A DNA stretch of 64,000 nt, from contig NZ_CP111121.1 of assembly GCF_026314945.1 (NCBI RefSeq), positions 1,364,001 through 1,428,000 of the forward strand, given 5' to 3'. This document shows, piece after piece, positions 44,792 through 54,500 of this stretch. The stretch is from Chryseobacterium fluminis (GTDB lineage: Bacteria > Bacteroidota > Bacteroidia > Flavobacteriales > Weeksellaceae). Positions within the stretch are counted from its first letter, which is position 1, and the number at the start of each line of letters is the position of its first letter. Position numbers and translations under genes: made by a program. The notes beneath the pieces were generated by a model, which searched no databases, was not told the origin of the DNA, and saw nothing but the letters and a program-made list of their open reading frames with translations.

Positions 44792-45553
44792 TTACTTTGT
44801 AGCCAAAGTATTGATGTAAAATGGAGATAAGTAATAAGACGCTAAATTAGATGGCGAATTATTTCTTGACACATAAACCTGAATGACATAATTTTGATTA
44901 GTGGCTACGGTAGATTTTGCAACATTTATTGAAACAGTCTGGCCACTGCCATTGTTGGTTATTAATCCAAATGAGTCTCTGGGGCCAGCAGCAGCACTGC
45001 TTAAGGTACTTGGCAATGCAGTATTTCCAGGTGTAAGCTTTACTATCACATCACATTGCGCAAGCGTATTGCTGTTACCTTGAGCATTCAAAATGCCAGT
45101 CATAACAGTCTTTATATTGGTTCCTGTTGAAACTACAAGATTCTGTCTTAAAGCTGTAACCTCTGTCCAGGTATCTGAGCTATTCGGAAGAAGATTCATA
45201 TCGAATTGTGGTGCTAAGTCCAGTGAAGTATATTCGATAGTTGTACCACCTGGTCTTTGAACCTGAAGAATTCTCCAATCTGGTGATATAGGTGTACCTA
45301 AATTCAGATAAAGGCCTGGACTCGCAAAATTTGCATTGGTATTGTAAACCACTAATCCATTAGCAGGATTGAGTACCGTTGCAGCATCTGTTGCACTTGT
45401 TAATGCCACACGAGGGGGTAAAAATCCTTTGTTAGTAGAGGAAAGCTCCATAATCGAAGATTGATCCGGAGTACTGGTTCCGACACCGATTTGTGCCATA
45501 GCAACTGTATTTAAAGTAATACACGTTGCAAACAGTAATTTTTTTTTAATCAC
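44792..45553 (-). CDS. Secreted protein with QIGVGTSTP motif (253 aa)
   Basis: Signal peptide (MIKKKLLFATCITLNTVAMA), then QIGVGTSTPDQSSIMELSSTNKGFLPPRVALTSATDA, the N-terminal unit of many Bacteroidetes surface proteins. The rest is a beta-rich domain ending YLSPFYINTLATK. It is related only in its N-terminus to the proteins at 17.7-21.8 kb. A -7 element CAAAAATA/TATTTTTG lies at 45583-45590. Function unknown. Confidence 0.8.
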   Translation of the reverse strand: MIKKKLLFATCITLNTVAMAQIGVGTSTPDQSSIMELSSTNKGFLPPRVALTSATDAATVLNPANGLVVYNTNANFASPGLYLNLGTPISPDWRILQVQRPGGTTIEYTSLDLAPQFDMNLLPNSSDTWTEVTALRQNLVVSTGTNIKTVMTGILNAQGNSNTLAQCDVIVKLTPGNTALPSTLSSAAAGPRDSFGLITNNGSGQTVSINVAKSTVATNQNYVIQVYVSRNNSPSNLASYYLSPFYINTLATK

Positions 45554-45766
45554 TTTATACTTGTTAAAAATTTGTTAAAAAACAAAAATAGCTATTTAAA
45601 TTTAATCGATAAAATTTAAAGTCTTCTAACCAGTAAATATTTAAATCAATAAAAATTTTACATCTATACATCTCGTTAATATGGATATTTTATTTATTCC
45701 TGTATATTTATACGACAGTGAAAATGGTATAGTACTGCACCAGAGGTTCAACATCATGGAGCTGAC

Positions 45767-46588
45767 CTATTTCAGGTATTCAAATGTATTTACGGTTTTA
45801 AATTTTGGGCTTCTTTTTAAAAAATCCATAAAAAATGCAGTGTGGGTTCCGCCCATCAGTATAAAAATCCTGTCATTTCCGCTAACAGGGATCTGGTTGA
45901 GGTTTGAAAACATCACTAGATTTCTGTGGTAAAATTTCCCTGCCTCATCTGCGCCTTCGTGATGATTTTTACTTGAATTGTACAGCAGTAAATCGGCATT
46001 AAAATTAATAAGGCTTTCCAAATATTAAGGATGGTTATTTAATTTGAATAGATCATAAAAAGGAATTCCGACCTCCGGATTTTTCGCATCATTTTCATCA
46101 TTTAACACAGCATATTTTTTTTAAGGTAGCTGTATCCGCACTGTTAACAACGTTTATATTGTAGTTATACCCTTCCTTAAAATCAATTCCGTAAATTTTT
46201 TCTGCTCCGCTGAGCCGGCCCACTTCATAAGCCCTCAATTCTCTTTGATCGGGTTTCAGGAATCTCTTTTTAGGGTTTCTGATATAGTCCGCATAAGAGC
46301 TCTGTCGTACACTGTCATTTTCAGGCAAATCTTCAATAACAATGATCGTCGGTTTAAATTCTGGCAAACGTTTGGCCAGTTTTTAATCTCAGACTGATTT
46401 TTTTGTCATTTTCATCGAAATCGGTTGAGTTTGCGTCAGAGCTTTCTCCCATATGAAATGTGGCAACATTCAGTACGGGAATGGCATCATCAGATTTGGT
46501 TTTATAAATATTCTGTTTTCGTAGGGTACGTTCTGTGAATAAAGAGGTCTGCAATGCCCAGCACTAAAAAGGTGAAAAACTGATTCAT
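45767..46588 (-). pseudogene. Frameshifted DUF5694-like gene
   Basis: Three consecutive minus-strand frames make one protein. The first begins MNQFFTFLVLG at 46588. The next has DAIPVLNVATFHMGESSDAN. Then comes PEFKPTIIVIEDLPENDS with LRAYEVGRLSGAEKIYGIDF. The last is SLINFNADLLLYNSS with IFILMGGTHTAFFMDFLKRSP. The order (TFH motif, FKPT..IVIE, a late GGTH..FF.DFL) fits DUF5694 proteins. At least three frameshifts or stops separate the pieces, so it is inactive. Confidence 0.72.
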
Positions 46589-46627
46589 TTTATGTGATGT
46601 GGTTATTAGGATAATTAAATATTTTCT

Positions 46628-47083
46628 TTATTCTCTTTTGTATAAAGTCAGAGTCTGTTCAAAATTTTCGTCATTCATTGTTTTGGGTCTTTTTCCGTTA
46701 AAACTTAACAGCATTAGGATTTTGGTATGGTTTACCGGAATAATAATACCCAGAATTCTTCCTTTCTCAATATTGTCCTTCAGGGCAATCACATCAATTT
46801 GAATAGGACTCTTATTCGCATTGATTACATATTTCATTTCCCCTTTTTCGCTATCATGGGGTCCGCCCCGGATTATAAAATTCTTCCCGTCAATTTTCTC
46901 TCCGTTTATAGTAATCGAAATATATCCGTCATTTGTAAAAACGGTTGCACTTTTATTGCTCCAGAAGTCCGTCATTTCCCAGTTTCCTGCTATGTCAAAT
47001 TCCTTTTTCTGAGCAAAAATATTCAGGTTCAGGATTAAAATAAATAAAATAAATATTTTTGAGGTTATGATGCTGAAATTCAT
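46628..47083 (-). CDS. Secreted lipocalin-like hypothetical protein (151 aa)
   Basis: From ATG 47083 it starts MNFSIITSKIFILFILILNLNIFAQ, a signal peptide. The mature part (FDIAGNWEMTDFWSNKSATVFTNDGYISITING, GEMKYVINANKSPIQIDVIAL) looks like a small beta-barrel with the GxW opening of lipocalin-like families. A longer frame to 47134 is less likely. Function unknown. Confidence 0.72.
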   Translation of the reverse strand: MNFSIITSKIFILFILILNLNIFAQKKEFDIAGNWEMTDFWSNKSATVFTNDGYISITINGEKIDGKNFIIRGGPHDSEKGEMKYVINANKSPIQIDVIALKDNIEKGRILGIIIPVNHTKILMLLSFNGKRPKTMNDENFEQTLTLYKRE

Positions 47084-47405
47084 AGTCAGATGATGGTTAG
47101 ACGGTATCATGTTTAGATTTGCCAAATATATCAATTCTTGTGATTGTTCCTGGAAATTTTTACCCTGTCTTCCTTAAATCCGCTTTTTTCATCAGTATAA
47201 CTTGCGAGTATACCGTAAGCTGACTGAATTTCTCTTATTTTTTATATTTGGCAAATCTAAATACTTCCCTTATTGTCAACTCATGACCCGGCTTTATCAA
47301 TACGAGTAACAGTCCAGCTATAATTAAACTGTTGTTGCTATTCGGCAATCTGTTAGCATAACTATAAGCAGCTATTAATCACTTTTTGAAGGATCTGAGG
47401 ATTTT
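47084..47405. other. Intergenic region
   Basis: AT-rich. It contains two similar ATTTGGCAAATCTAAA stretches, near 47120 in inverted orientation and near 47245, which may be opposed promoter or binding elements. No gene seen. Confidence 0.35.
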
Positions 47406-48338
47406 TCACTTTAGAAGATCGGCTCCCTGCATTTTATTCAGGAATGCAGATACGGCATCAAATACGGCGTCAGGATTCTCCTCAAACATATAGTGGCCGG
47501 TGTCCGGCAGGTGAATCAGCTCATAATGATCAGCTGACTGTGGAAGAGCATACTGGTAGAATCCATATGAGACATTGCTGGCAATCCCCAAAACCGGTAA
47601 AGTTAGTTTTTTATAGCCTTTACCATCTTCAATATCCTGGTTGAAAGTCTGATACCATGCATTGGAAGCCCGGATACGCTCCGGCTGATTGTACACGGCA
47701 GCGTAGACTTCCTTTTCAAAATCGGACATCCGGCTTTCATCGGTCATGACATAGCTGAAAAGCCAGTCGAGTAAATACCGGTACCGCCCTTCCAGCAGTT
47801 TCTCGGGTAATCCTTTGATCTGGTTAAAGCCCATCCACCAGGTATAAGGCTGTTGAGGATTGATTTTATCCGTAAAAGTTCCTGCGGAAGGGATCAGGGG
47901 CATCTGAAGAATTCCTTCGTCGGGGTGGAGGCCGTCCGCAACAATGAGACCGCTTACCGTCTCAGGAAAGTTCTGCGCCAGGCTCATCGCTACCATACCG
48001 CCGATATCATGCCCCATAACAAAAGCCTGTTCCAGGTTCAGTTTCAGGATAAGTTCGTGGATATCTGCAGCCATGGTCTTTTTATCATAGCCCGAAGCAG
48101 GGGTGGCAGAACTGCCCATTCCACGGATATCGACAACGATGACCCGATAATTTTCAGCCAGCCGGCAGGCGATCGTACGGTAGGAATACCAGGTTTGCGG
48201 CCATCCCGGGAGGCAGATCACGGGTACGCCACTCCCTCCATCTACATAATGAAGCTGTATTCCGTTTACTTCAATGATATGACTGGTGAATCCGGCCCAA
48301 TCAAAGATAAGGGCTTCGTCTGTGTATTGGTTTTGCAT
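47406..48338 (-). CDS. Alpha/beta hydrolase, epoxide-hydrolase type (310 aa)
   Basis: The fold is clear: VPVICLPGWPQTWYSYR (oxyanion HG/PGWP region), VIVVDIRGMGSSATP, then the nucleophile elbow VMGHDIGGMVA with Asp as nucleophile, and a late LIHLPDTGHYMFEE with the catalytic His. Asp nucleophile and the PGWP motif favour an epoxide hydrolase or dehalogenase over an esterase. It starts 15 bases after the NmrA-like gene and is the second gene of that operon. Confidence 0.9.
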   Translation of the reverse strand: MQNQYTDEALIFDWAGFTSHIIEVNGIQLHYVDGGSGVPVICLPGWPQTWYSYRTIACRLAENYRVIVVDIRGMGSSATPASGYDKKTMAADIHELILKLNLEQAFVMGHDIGGMVAMSLAQNFPETVSGLIVADGLHPDEGILQMPLIPSAGTFTDKINPQQPYTWWMGFNQIKGLPEKLLEGRYRYLLDWLFSYVMTDESRMSDFEKEVYAAVYNQPERIRASNAWYQTFNQDIEDGKGYKKLTLPVLGIASNVSYGFYQYALPQSADHYELIHLPDTGHYMFEENPDAVFDAVSAFLNKMQGADLLK

Positions 48339-48353
48339 TTTGTACAGGTTTGA

Positions 48354-49250
48354 TTAGATATGAGATGATCGTAAAGTTTCTTCAGCATTTTGCCAGTTTA
48401 AGCCAGGGTACCGCGCATTATCCAGCTGATCATGATGGGCGGCAAACATGCTGTACAGGTACTGCATCTGTTGCCAAGCCGGATACAGTTCCTGCTCACC
48501 TTCGGGATGCGCTGTGCGTACTTTCTGAATCGTTTCCGAAAACTGCTCCAGGGAACCCTGGTTCTGAAGCTGAAACGGTGTCCCGAATATTTTCCCACTC
48601 AGCCTGACAAGATCTTCGGGACTTACCCTGAAGCCGGCAATGCGTAAATAACGCGGGGCAGTGTCGTCCAAAGCCGCTTCGGCCGTAAAAGCGGCTGTAT
48701 CTTCAAGGGAGGTGAAATCTATTTTCCAGTCTGCCTTGCCGTCATAAAAGGCAATAGACTGTTCTTTGGTATTCAGAAGCGGGATGCCGAAACGCAGTAC
48801 ATAGGAAAAGGCTCCGTTGAAAACAGAAGTCAGCCTGACAGGACGTTTTTCTGCAAGAGCGGTAAATATTTTCCGTAGATCAAAATTCCGGTTGCTGCCT
48901 TCTGGAAGCTGGGTGTAATCGGTACAGAAATCGGAAGGGATAAAGCGGGGAACACCTGCTTCTGCTGCGGCATCCAGCAGTTGGGTCTGTACCTCTACGA
49001 TGGTTTCTTTCAATCCTGCAAGCGCGGAGACGATACAGGAGACGCCTGAACAGGCAGCCACGAGCTGGGAAGAATTGCTGAAATCGACAACCAGCGTCTC
49101 AATTCCCGCCTCTTTCAATGCTTCTGTTTTTTCCGGGTTGCTTTCCGGACGGATGAGTGCTCTTACGTTTGCTCCTCTCGTTTGCAATTCCCTGCAGATC
49201 TTTTCACCCAGGCTTCCGGTAGCACCGGCAACTAAAATTATATTTTTCAT
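48354..49250 (-). CDS. NmrA-like / aromatic alcohol reductase (298 aa)
   Basis: An atypical SDR with an N-terminal GATGSLGEKICRELQ loop, VSCIVSALAGLK, GVPRFIPSDFCTDYTQLPEG and TSVFNGAF, as in isoflavone/aromatic alcohol reductases. No YxxxK. First gene of an operon with the alpha/beta hydrolase. The gene before it on the same strand encodes a Crp/Fnr regulator. A -7 element and a perfect palindrome in the gap (49273-49318) mark its promoter. Confidence 0.9.
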   Translation of the reverse strand: MKNIILVAGATGSLGEKICRELQTRGANVRALIRPESNPEKTEALKEAGIETLVVDFSNSSQLVAACSGVSCIVSALAGLKETIVEVQTQLLDAAAEAGVPRFIPSDFCTDYTQLPEGSNRNFDLRKIFTALAEKRPVRLTSVFNGAFSYVLRFGIPLLNTKEQSIAFYDGKADWKIDFTSLEDTAAFTAEAALDDTAPRYLRIAGFRVSPEDLVRLSGKIFGTPFQLQNQGSLEQFSETIQKVRTAHPEGEQELYPAWQQMQYLYSMFAAHHDQLDNARYPGLNWQNAEETLRSSHI

Positions 49251-49272
49251 AATGCTGATCTTGTTTAATGAT

Positions 49273-49318
49273 CAAAACTATGAATTATCGGAAAGGCTCG
49301 AACTACCAAATGGTAGTT
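49273..49318 (-). promoter_or_regulatory. Promoter with operator overlapping the -33 region
   Basis: On the minus strand a perfect palindrome AACTACCA-TT-TGGTAGTT (49318-49301) is followed 20 bases later by the exact -7 element TAGTTTTG (49280-49273), 22 bases before the NmrA-like start codon. The palindrome occupies the -33 position, so its binding protein would control transcription directly. Confidence 0.68.
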
Positions 49319-49323
49319 TCGTA

Positions 49324-49887
49324 TCAGCGGATATTTTTCCGTATACGGCTCAGGGCGTTCGGAGTAATTCCCAAATAGGAAGCGAGCTGCTTAACGGATA
49401 TATGCTGCATAAATCCGGGCTGACGTAAAAATTCAAGGTAACGTTCTTCTACCGTCATGGTCTGGAAGCGGATGATTTCATCAATCATGCGCATGGCCAT
49501 CGTCTCCCATACTTCCCTTCCGAACTCCTGCCAGACAGGCAGCTGCCGGTAAAGCAGCTCCATCTCTGCCCTTTCAATATAACACAGTTCAGTGTCATCG
49601 ACAGCTTCGATATTGAACCGTGTAGGAGTCTGCAGTTTAAAGCTCGATATTTCCGTAAAAAATTCCCCGGGCAGTACAATCCAGGCTGTGAGATCCTGAT
49701 TCTCACCATAAATAAAACGGAGTGCGCCGCTTCTTACATAATAGTACCGGTTGGCAATCTGTCCCCGTTTCAGCAAAAGCTGTTTTTTCCGAAGCGTCTG
49801 TGTACGGAATTTAGAAATAATTAAAAACAGCTCTTCTTCACAGAGATGACGGGTATGGGTTTTAATAAAATCAGCAAGCTCTTGCAT
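49324..49887 (-). CDS. Crp/Fnr-family transcriptional regulator (187 aa)
   Basis: A cyclic-nucleotide-binding-like domain (LLLKRGQIANRYYYVRSGALRFIYGENQDLTAWIVLPGEFFTEISSF) plus a C-terminal HTH (ISVKQLASYLGITPNALSRIRKNIR). It is similar in design to the regulator at 40311-40880. It lies just upstream of the NmrA/hydrolase operon on the same strand, with an operator-like palindrome starting 6 bases after its stop codon. Confidence 0.9.
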   Translation of the reverse strand: MQELADFIKTHTRHLCEEELFLIISKFRTQTLRKKQLLLKRGQIANRYYYVRSGALRFIYGENQDLTAWIVLPGEFFTEISSFKLQTPTRFNIEAVDDTELCYIERAEMELLYRQLPVWQEFGREVWETMAMRMIDEIIRFQTMTVEERYLEFLRQPGFMQHISVKQLASYLGITPNALSRIRKNIR

Positions 49888-50256
49888 AGAATTAGTACAG
49901 ATGACAGAACGGTAATCTGGGCAAATGTATTATAAATTTTCCGGAAAAGATCCTCCCAATGATGTGCTTTTATTTTTAGTGACGAATCTTAATTTAAATG
50001 AACTCAATAGTTCATCATGATATGCCGTTTGTGAGATTGTAATTCCTTCGGTGCCTCATTCTTCTTAGCTATACCCATTATTTTTTGCCGTTATCCTAAA
50101 AGTCTTCTGTAATGATCTGTTAGCTTTTTTATTAAAGTATAGTGTTACAGAATTGTCAGGAGATAAAATAAATACCGTAAAAAGCCCATATAAAAATGGG
50201 TTTTTACTGAATCAAAAATAAAATGGAGTTTTTAAGTTAGCCAGTAAAAATCACAT
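49888..50256. other. Intergenic region between divergent units
   Basis: AT-rich, presumably with promoters for the Crp/Fnr gene and the T9SS/RHS unit. Nothing else recognised. Confidence 0.4.
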
Positions 50257-50709
50257 ATGAAAAAAAATTACGTGGCTGCATTACTATTATGTACAGCAAC
50301 CGGCTTTCATGCCCAACAGGAAATTTACTTCAAATATGATGAAGCAGGTAATCAGCGGTATCGCGGTCTTGAAATAAATGAACAGGTAGGGAAAAATTCA
50401 AATTCTAAGAGATCTTTGCACACTGATCTCGTAACGGATGAAAAAACATTCTGGAAACAGATACGTCTGTATCCGGTTCCGGTTAATGATTTTCTTTCTA
50501 TTGACTGGACACAAGAGGCTGATGATCTCATTCAATCCATTTCCCTATTTCAGCACAGCACGGTACACTGGAAATTCCAGCAACAGAATCTGCCCGGTCT
50601 GAACAGACAACTGAGAATAAACATGACCGGCTATGAATGGGGTGTTTATGTATTACGCTTTACCCTTAAAGATGGCCGGGTTTTCAGTAAAAACATCACC
50701 AAAAGATAA
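50257..50709 (+). CDS. T9SS-sorted small protein preceding the RHS gene (150 aa)
   Basis: A signal peptide (MKKNYVAALLLCTATGFHA) is followed by QQEIYFKYDEAGNQRYRG, which looks like one YD/RHS-type repeat. The C-terminal ~80 residues (IRLYPVPVNDFLSIDW... through WGVYVLRFTLKDGRVFSKNITKR) form a type A type IX secretion sorting domain, which sends cargo across the outer membrane. It ends 6 bases before the RHS gene, so it is its operon partner. Confidence 0.82.
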   Translation: MKKNYVAALLLCTATGFHAQQEIYFKYDEAGNQRYRGLEINEQVGKNSNSKRSLHTDLVTDEKTFWKQIRLYPVPVNDFLSIDWTQEADDLIQSISLFQHSTVHWKFQQQNLPGLNRQLRINMTGYEWGVYVLRFTLKDGRVFSKNITKR

Positions 50710-50715
50710 TGCGAT

Positions 50716-51462
50716 ATGAAGACCAATAATTATAAAAATGTTCGATTATTTTCGTTCCTTATATTTTCTCTCTACTCTGTTTTGTGCTTATCACAAACCA
50801 GCCAGAGTTTTCATGATACTAAAGGCGATATAGATGTTACCAGAGCAGGCCAGCTCCAGTTTACACTACCCATTGAAGTTCCTCAGGGAGTAAAAGGTGT
50901 AGGACCCCAGCTTAGTTTGGTGTATACCAGTGAAACAGGAAATGGTATTGCAGGATATGGATGGATGATTTCCGGTGTCACTGCCATTACAAGAACCGCA
51001 AAGAATATAGAAAATGCGAAAGAAGTAAAGAATGTTAAGTTTGACTATACAGATTATTATAGCTTCAATGGCCAAAGGCTGATTCTGAAATCCGGAGAAT
51101 ATGGTAAAGACGGAGCAGAATATTTTTCGGAAAAGTACTCTAATACTAAATTTAAATCAATCGGGTCATATGGTGCCGGTCATCCATGGCAAGGTTCGGA
51201 ATACTGGGAAATAACTTTCGATGACGGGTCCCAGGCCTGGTATGGCCGTAATCTTGATGCCAGAACTTCACTGGAATATAATATCAGCGAATGGAGGGAT
51301 CCACAGGGAAATTATATTTCCTACAGCTACAATCAGGGAAATAATATTACTTTGATATCGAATATACAGTGGGGAGGCAATAAGGACTTGAATACTCCGC
51401 ATATGAATTCTGTTCAGTTTAATTACACGGACAGAAATCTAAAGGAAGAATCTTATATCTAG
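50716..51462 (+). CDS. SpvB/RHS protein, N-terminal part up to an in-frame amber codon (248 aa)
   Basis: A signal peptide (about residues 1-28) is followed by a SpvB-type N-terminal domain: SFHDTKGDIDVTRAGQLQFTLPIEVPQGVKGVGPQLSLVYTSETGNGIAGYGWMISG. The frame stops at TAG 51460-51462 after KEESYI, but the same frame resumes at once (GVKYYNSKILSEV...) and runs on to 57066. The whole is therefore one gene of about 2116 codons interrupted by a single nonsense codon, probably CAG to TAG. Confidence 0.85.
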   Translation: MKTNNYKNVRLFSFLIFSLYSVLCLSQTSQSFHDTKGDIDVTRAGQLQFTLPIEVPQGVKGVGPQLSLVYTSETGNGIAGYGWMISGVTAITRTAKNIENAKEVKNVKFDYTDYYSFNGQRLILKSGEYGKDGAEYFSEKYSNTKFKSIGSYGAGHPWQGSEYWEITFDDGSQAWYGRNLDARTSLEYNISEWRDPQGNYISYSYNQGNNITLISNIQWGGNKDLNTPHMNSVQFNYTDRNLKEESYI

Positions 51463-51522
51463 GGGGTAAAATATTATAATAGTAAGATATTATCAGAAGT
51501 AAAAGTATTTACCAATAATACT

Positions 51523-54500
51523 GTGGTTAAGAGATACTCTGTAGAATATACCAATAATGGAACAAATTATCAGTTTGTCAGTAAGATTAACGAATATAAC
51601 TCAAATTCAAGTACTGATGCTGCCAATCCTGTCACTTTAAATTATCCACCCCTGGTAAATTCTTCTTATGCCGAGTATGCTGCAGAACCGGATCCTTTTA
51701 CTGATGTAAAATTAATAGGGGATTTTAACGGCGATTCTTATCTGGATTTTCTAATGAACAACGGTACTGTAAAGCTCGGCGCTTTTAATGAATCTTTTAC
51801 CGCCATTTCGACAGGTAAGACTTTTGCCGGTAATGCCAAATTAGTTAGTACCTTACTGGATGAAGAAGGTCAGGTTTATAATGGCAATGGTATTGTTGAA
51901 TACAAAAATCAAAGAATTTTTGGCTATATTTTTAGAAATAATACTTTTGAAAAAGTATTTGAAAAAAACCTGGCAAATACAGCTTATGCAGGATTTGATG
52001 ATAACGTCAAAATCGAGGTAGGTGATTTTGACGGGGATGGGATACCTGATGTTTTTATCGATGATGGAGCTCCTCCCGGTTTTAATTCAAGAGGTATCAT
52101 AGACCTTAAAAATCCAAGTACGTTACATTCTTCTATTGTTTCTCTTATTAACGATAGTTCATATCCTGACCAGAAATATATGGATATTGATGGAGACGGT
52201 AAAGTTAAGATTATTAGTGTCGGGGGTTCTCGATATACTGTCTTTGAATTTGTCAAGATTAATACCAATCAGTATGAGAAAAAAATTCGGTTTTCAGGGA
52301 ACCTGCTTGAAACGAAGGAACCTGAATTTCCGGTATTGTTTGGAGATTATAATGGCGATGGTAAGGTAGACTTTGCCATTCCTATTACCGACAATGCCGT
52401 AGGTAAGCCTGATGACTGGAGATTTTACATCGGAACAGAGAAAGGATTTACCCCTTTCCTGAAGAAAGAATTTTTTACCTACAGGAAGTTTCAAAAAGAA
52501 ATGACCGGTAATTATGCAAAATTTACCAAAGAATATTTCTTTTCAGTAACCGATATGAATAAGGATGGAAAATCTGATATTGTTCAGGTATTCTCCTATA
52601 ATCAGATCAATACGTTCAATACCAATTACAGGAATTTCGGATATGTAGTCAATGCTAAAATGGCCAGTGGATCTGAACTTAACGGAACTCCCAATTTCGG
52701 TGCCGGATGGACATTTCAAAGTCCACAATATCAGGTACAGGATATTTTTGATCTTACCCTGTTTACACCGGTTACCAACTCTATTAAATCAGGAAATAAT
52801 TATTACAATGTCTTCCTGTATTGGAAACAACATCTTAAAAAAATAAAAGGTCCCACTCCTCTTTCCGAATTGGCAAGAGTAAGCTCCATTACCCAGGGAG
52901 GGGTCACGACTTCGATAAAATACCTTGAAGCGGTACCAAACAATCCGGTGCTTCCCAATTTTTATAAGAAAGAAAAAAAAGAACTGTATCCATATTATTC
53001 CCTTACTAGAGCGGACCATGCGTATGCTGTATCGCAACTCGCAGAAGAAGGCAGGAAACAGGATTTCCGTTATAAAGGTCTTACCGGGAATATGCACGGG
53101 AAAAAAATGTTGGGTTATCTGCAGACCGCCCGCTCTTCATGGTATGCGGACGGGTTCGAAAATACTAAGATCTGGTCAGGATCAGAAATTGATCCCCTTC
53201 TGGACGGAGCCCCGGTAAAACAATGGAGCATCAGGACCAATAATGAAAATAATATTTTCCCTTCTGATATTTCAGAAAATAACGCCCAGCTGCTGAGCTT
53301 TGAGTCGGTATCCTATAAAACAGATAAACTCCTGAACGGACAGGTAGTGACCACGATCCCTGCGGTATATACGAACTGGATCGTGACCGCTTCGGTGCCT
53401 AAGGCTACAAAAACCAAAGATTTTCTGACCGGAACCCTGACAGAAAAAATAATTACATATGGAAGTTATTATCTTCCTTATCGTACCGTAACTTCCATAA
53501 ATAACGGATACTCCGTGTCTTCAGCTGAATTTAACTATCAGCATAACATCGGCGGAACAGGAAAAAACTATTATATAGGAAGACCTGTAAGCAAGCTTGA
53601 AAAAGCTGAAGCTTATAATGATACTCAAAGCGATCTGACCACCTACACTTATGATAACAACCTTTTAAAAAGCAGCACATTTTCTCCCGGAGCTAATATG
53701 AGCAATTCTATTGTAGAGGAATATTCTTATGATGGATTCGGAAATATTATTTTAAAAAATACAAAGTCTGCTTTAGACGGAAATTCACGAACGGAATCTG
53801 CTGAATATGATCCACAGGGCAGATACGTTATTAAGAAAACAGATCACCTTGGACTGCAAACTGTTTATCAATATAATACCCTGGGACTTGTATTGAATGA
53901 GACTGACCCTGACGGCAATACGGTTACCAATACGTATGATCATTGGGGTAAATTACTAACCAGTACATCCAGTCTTTTAGGCACTACTACCTTACAATAT
54001 AACAGAGACAGCGGATATAATGCTACTGTTACACAGAACAACCCTGATGGTGATATTTCCAGGATTTTCACTAATAAACTGGGCCAGGAATATAAAATGA
54101 GTACCAAAGCTTTTGCACAGGGCCAGTATATATCCAGGGAATCGCAGTATGATATCTTAGGCAGAAAACTAAAAGTCTCGGAACCTTATTTTGAAGGACA
54201 GGCGGCCAGCCAGTGGAATACTTTCCTGTATGATGACAACGTATTTCCTGCTAAGGTAACTTTTACAGGTTTTAACGGAAAACAGACGGAAACTACCGTG
54301 TCAGGATTTACCACCAGCGTCAAAGAAACACATCCTGCTGACTACGGGAGGATAACCTCCCGGACGATTGATGCTCTGGGAAACATCATTTCATCTACAG
54401 ACCCGGGCGGAACCGTACAGTTTACCTATAACGCAGCTGGTCAGCAAATTAAAGCGCAGTATGAAGATCATATTGTAACTACAAAATATGATGACTGGGG

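Noticed and set aside
51460-51462. TAG as a recoded sense codon (also ATG-TAG at 31806-31811)
   Set aside because: TAG is used as an ordinary terminal stop by several intact genes here (ends at 59011, 59719, 60338 and 38753), so genome-wide recoding is unlikely; point mutation is simpler.
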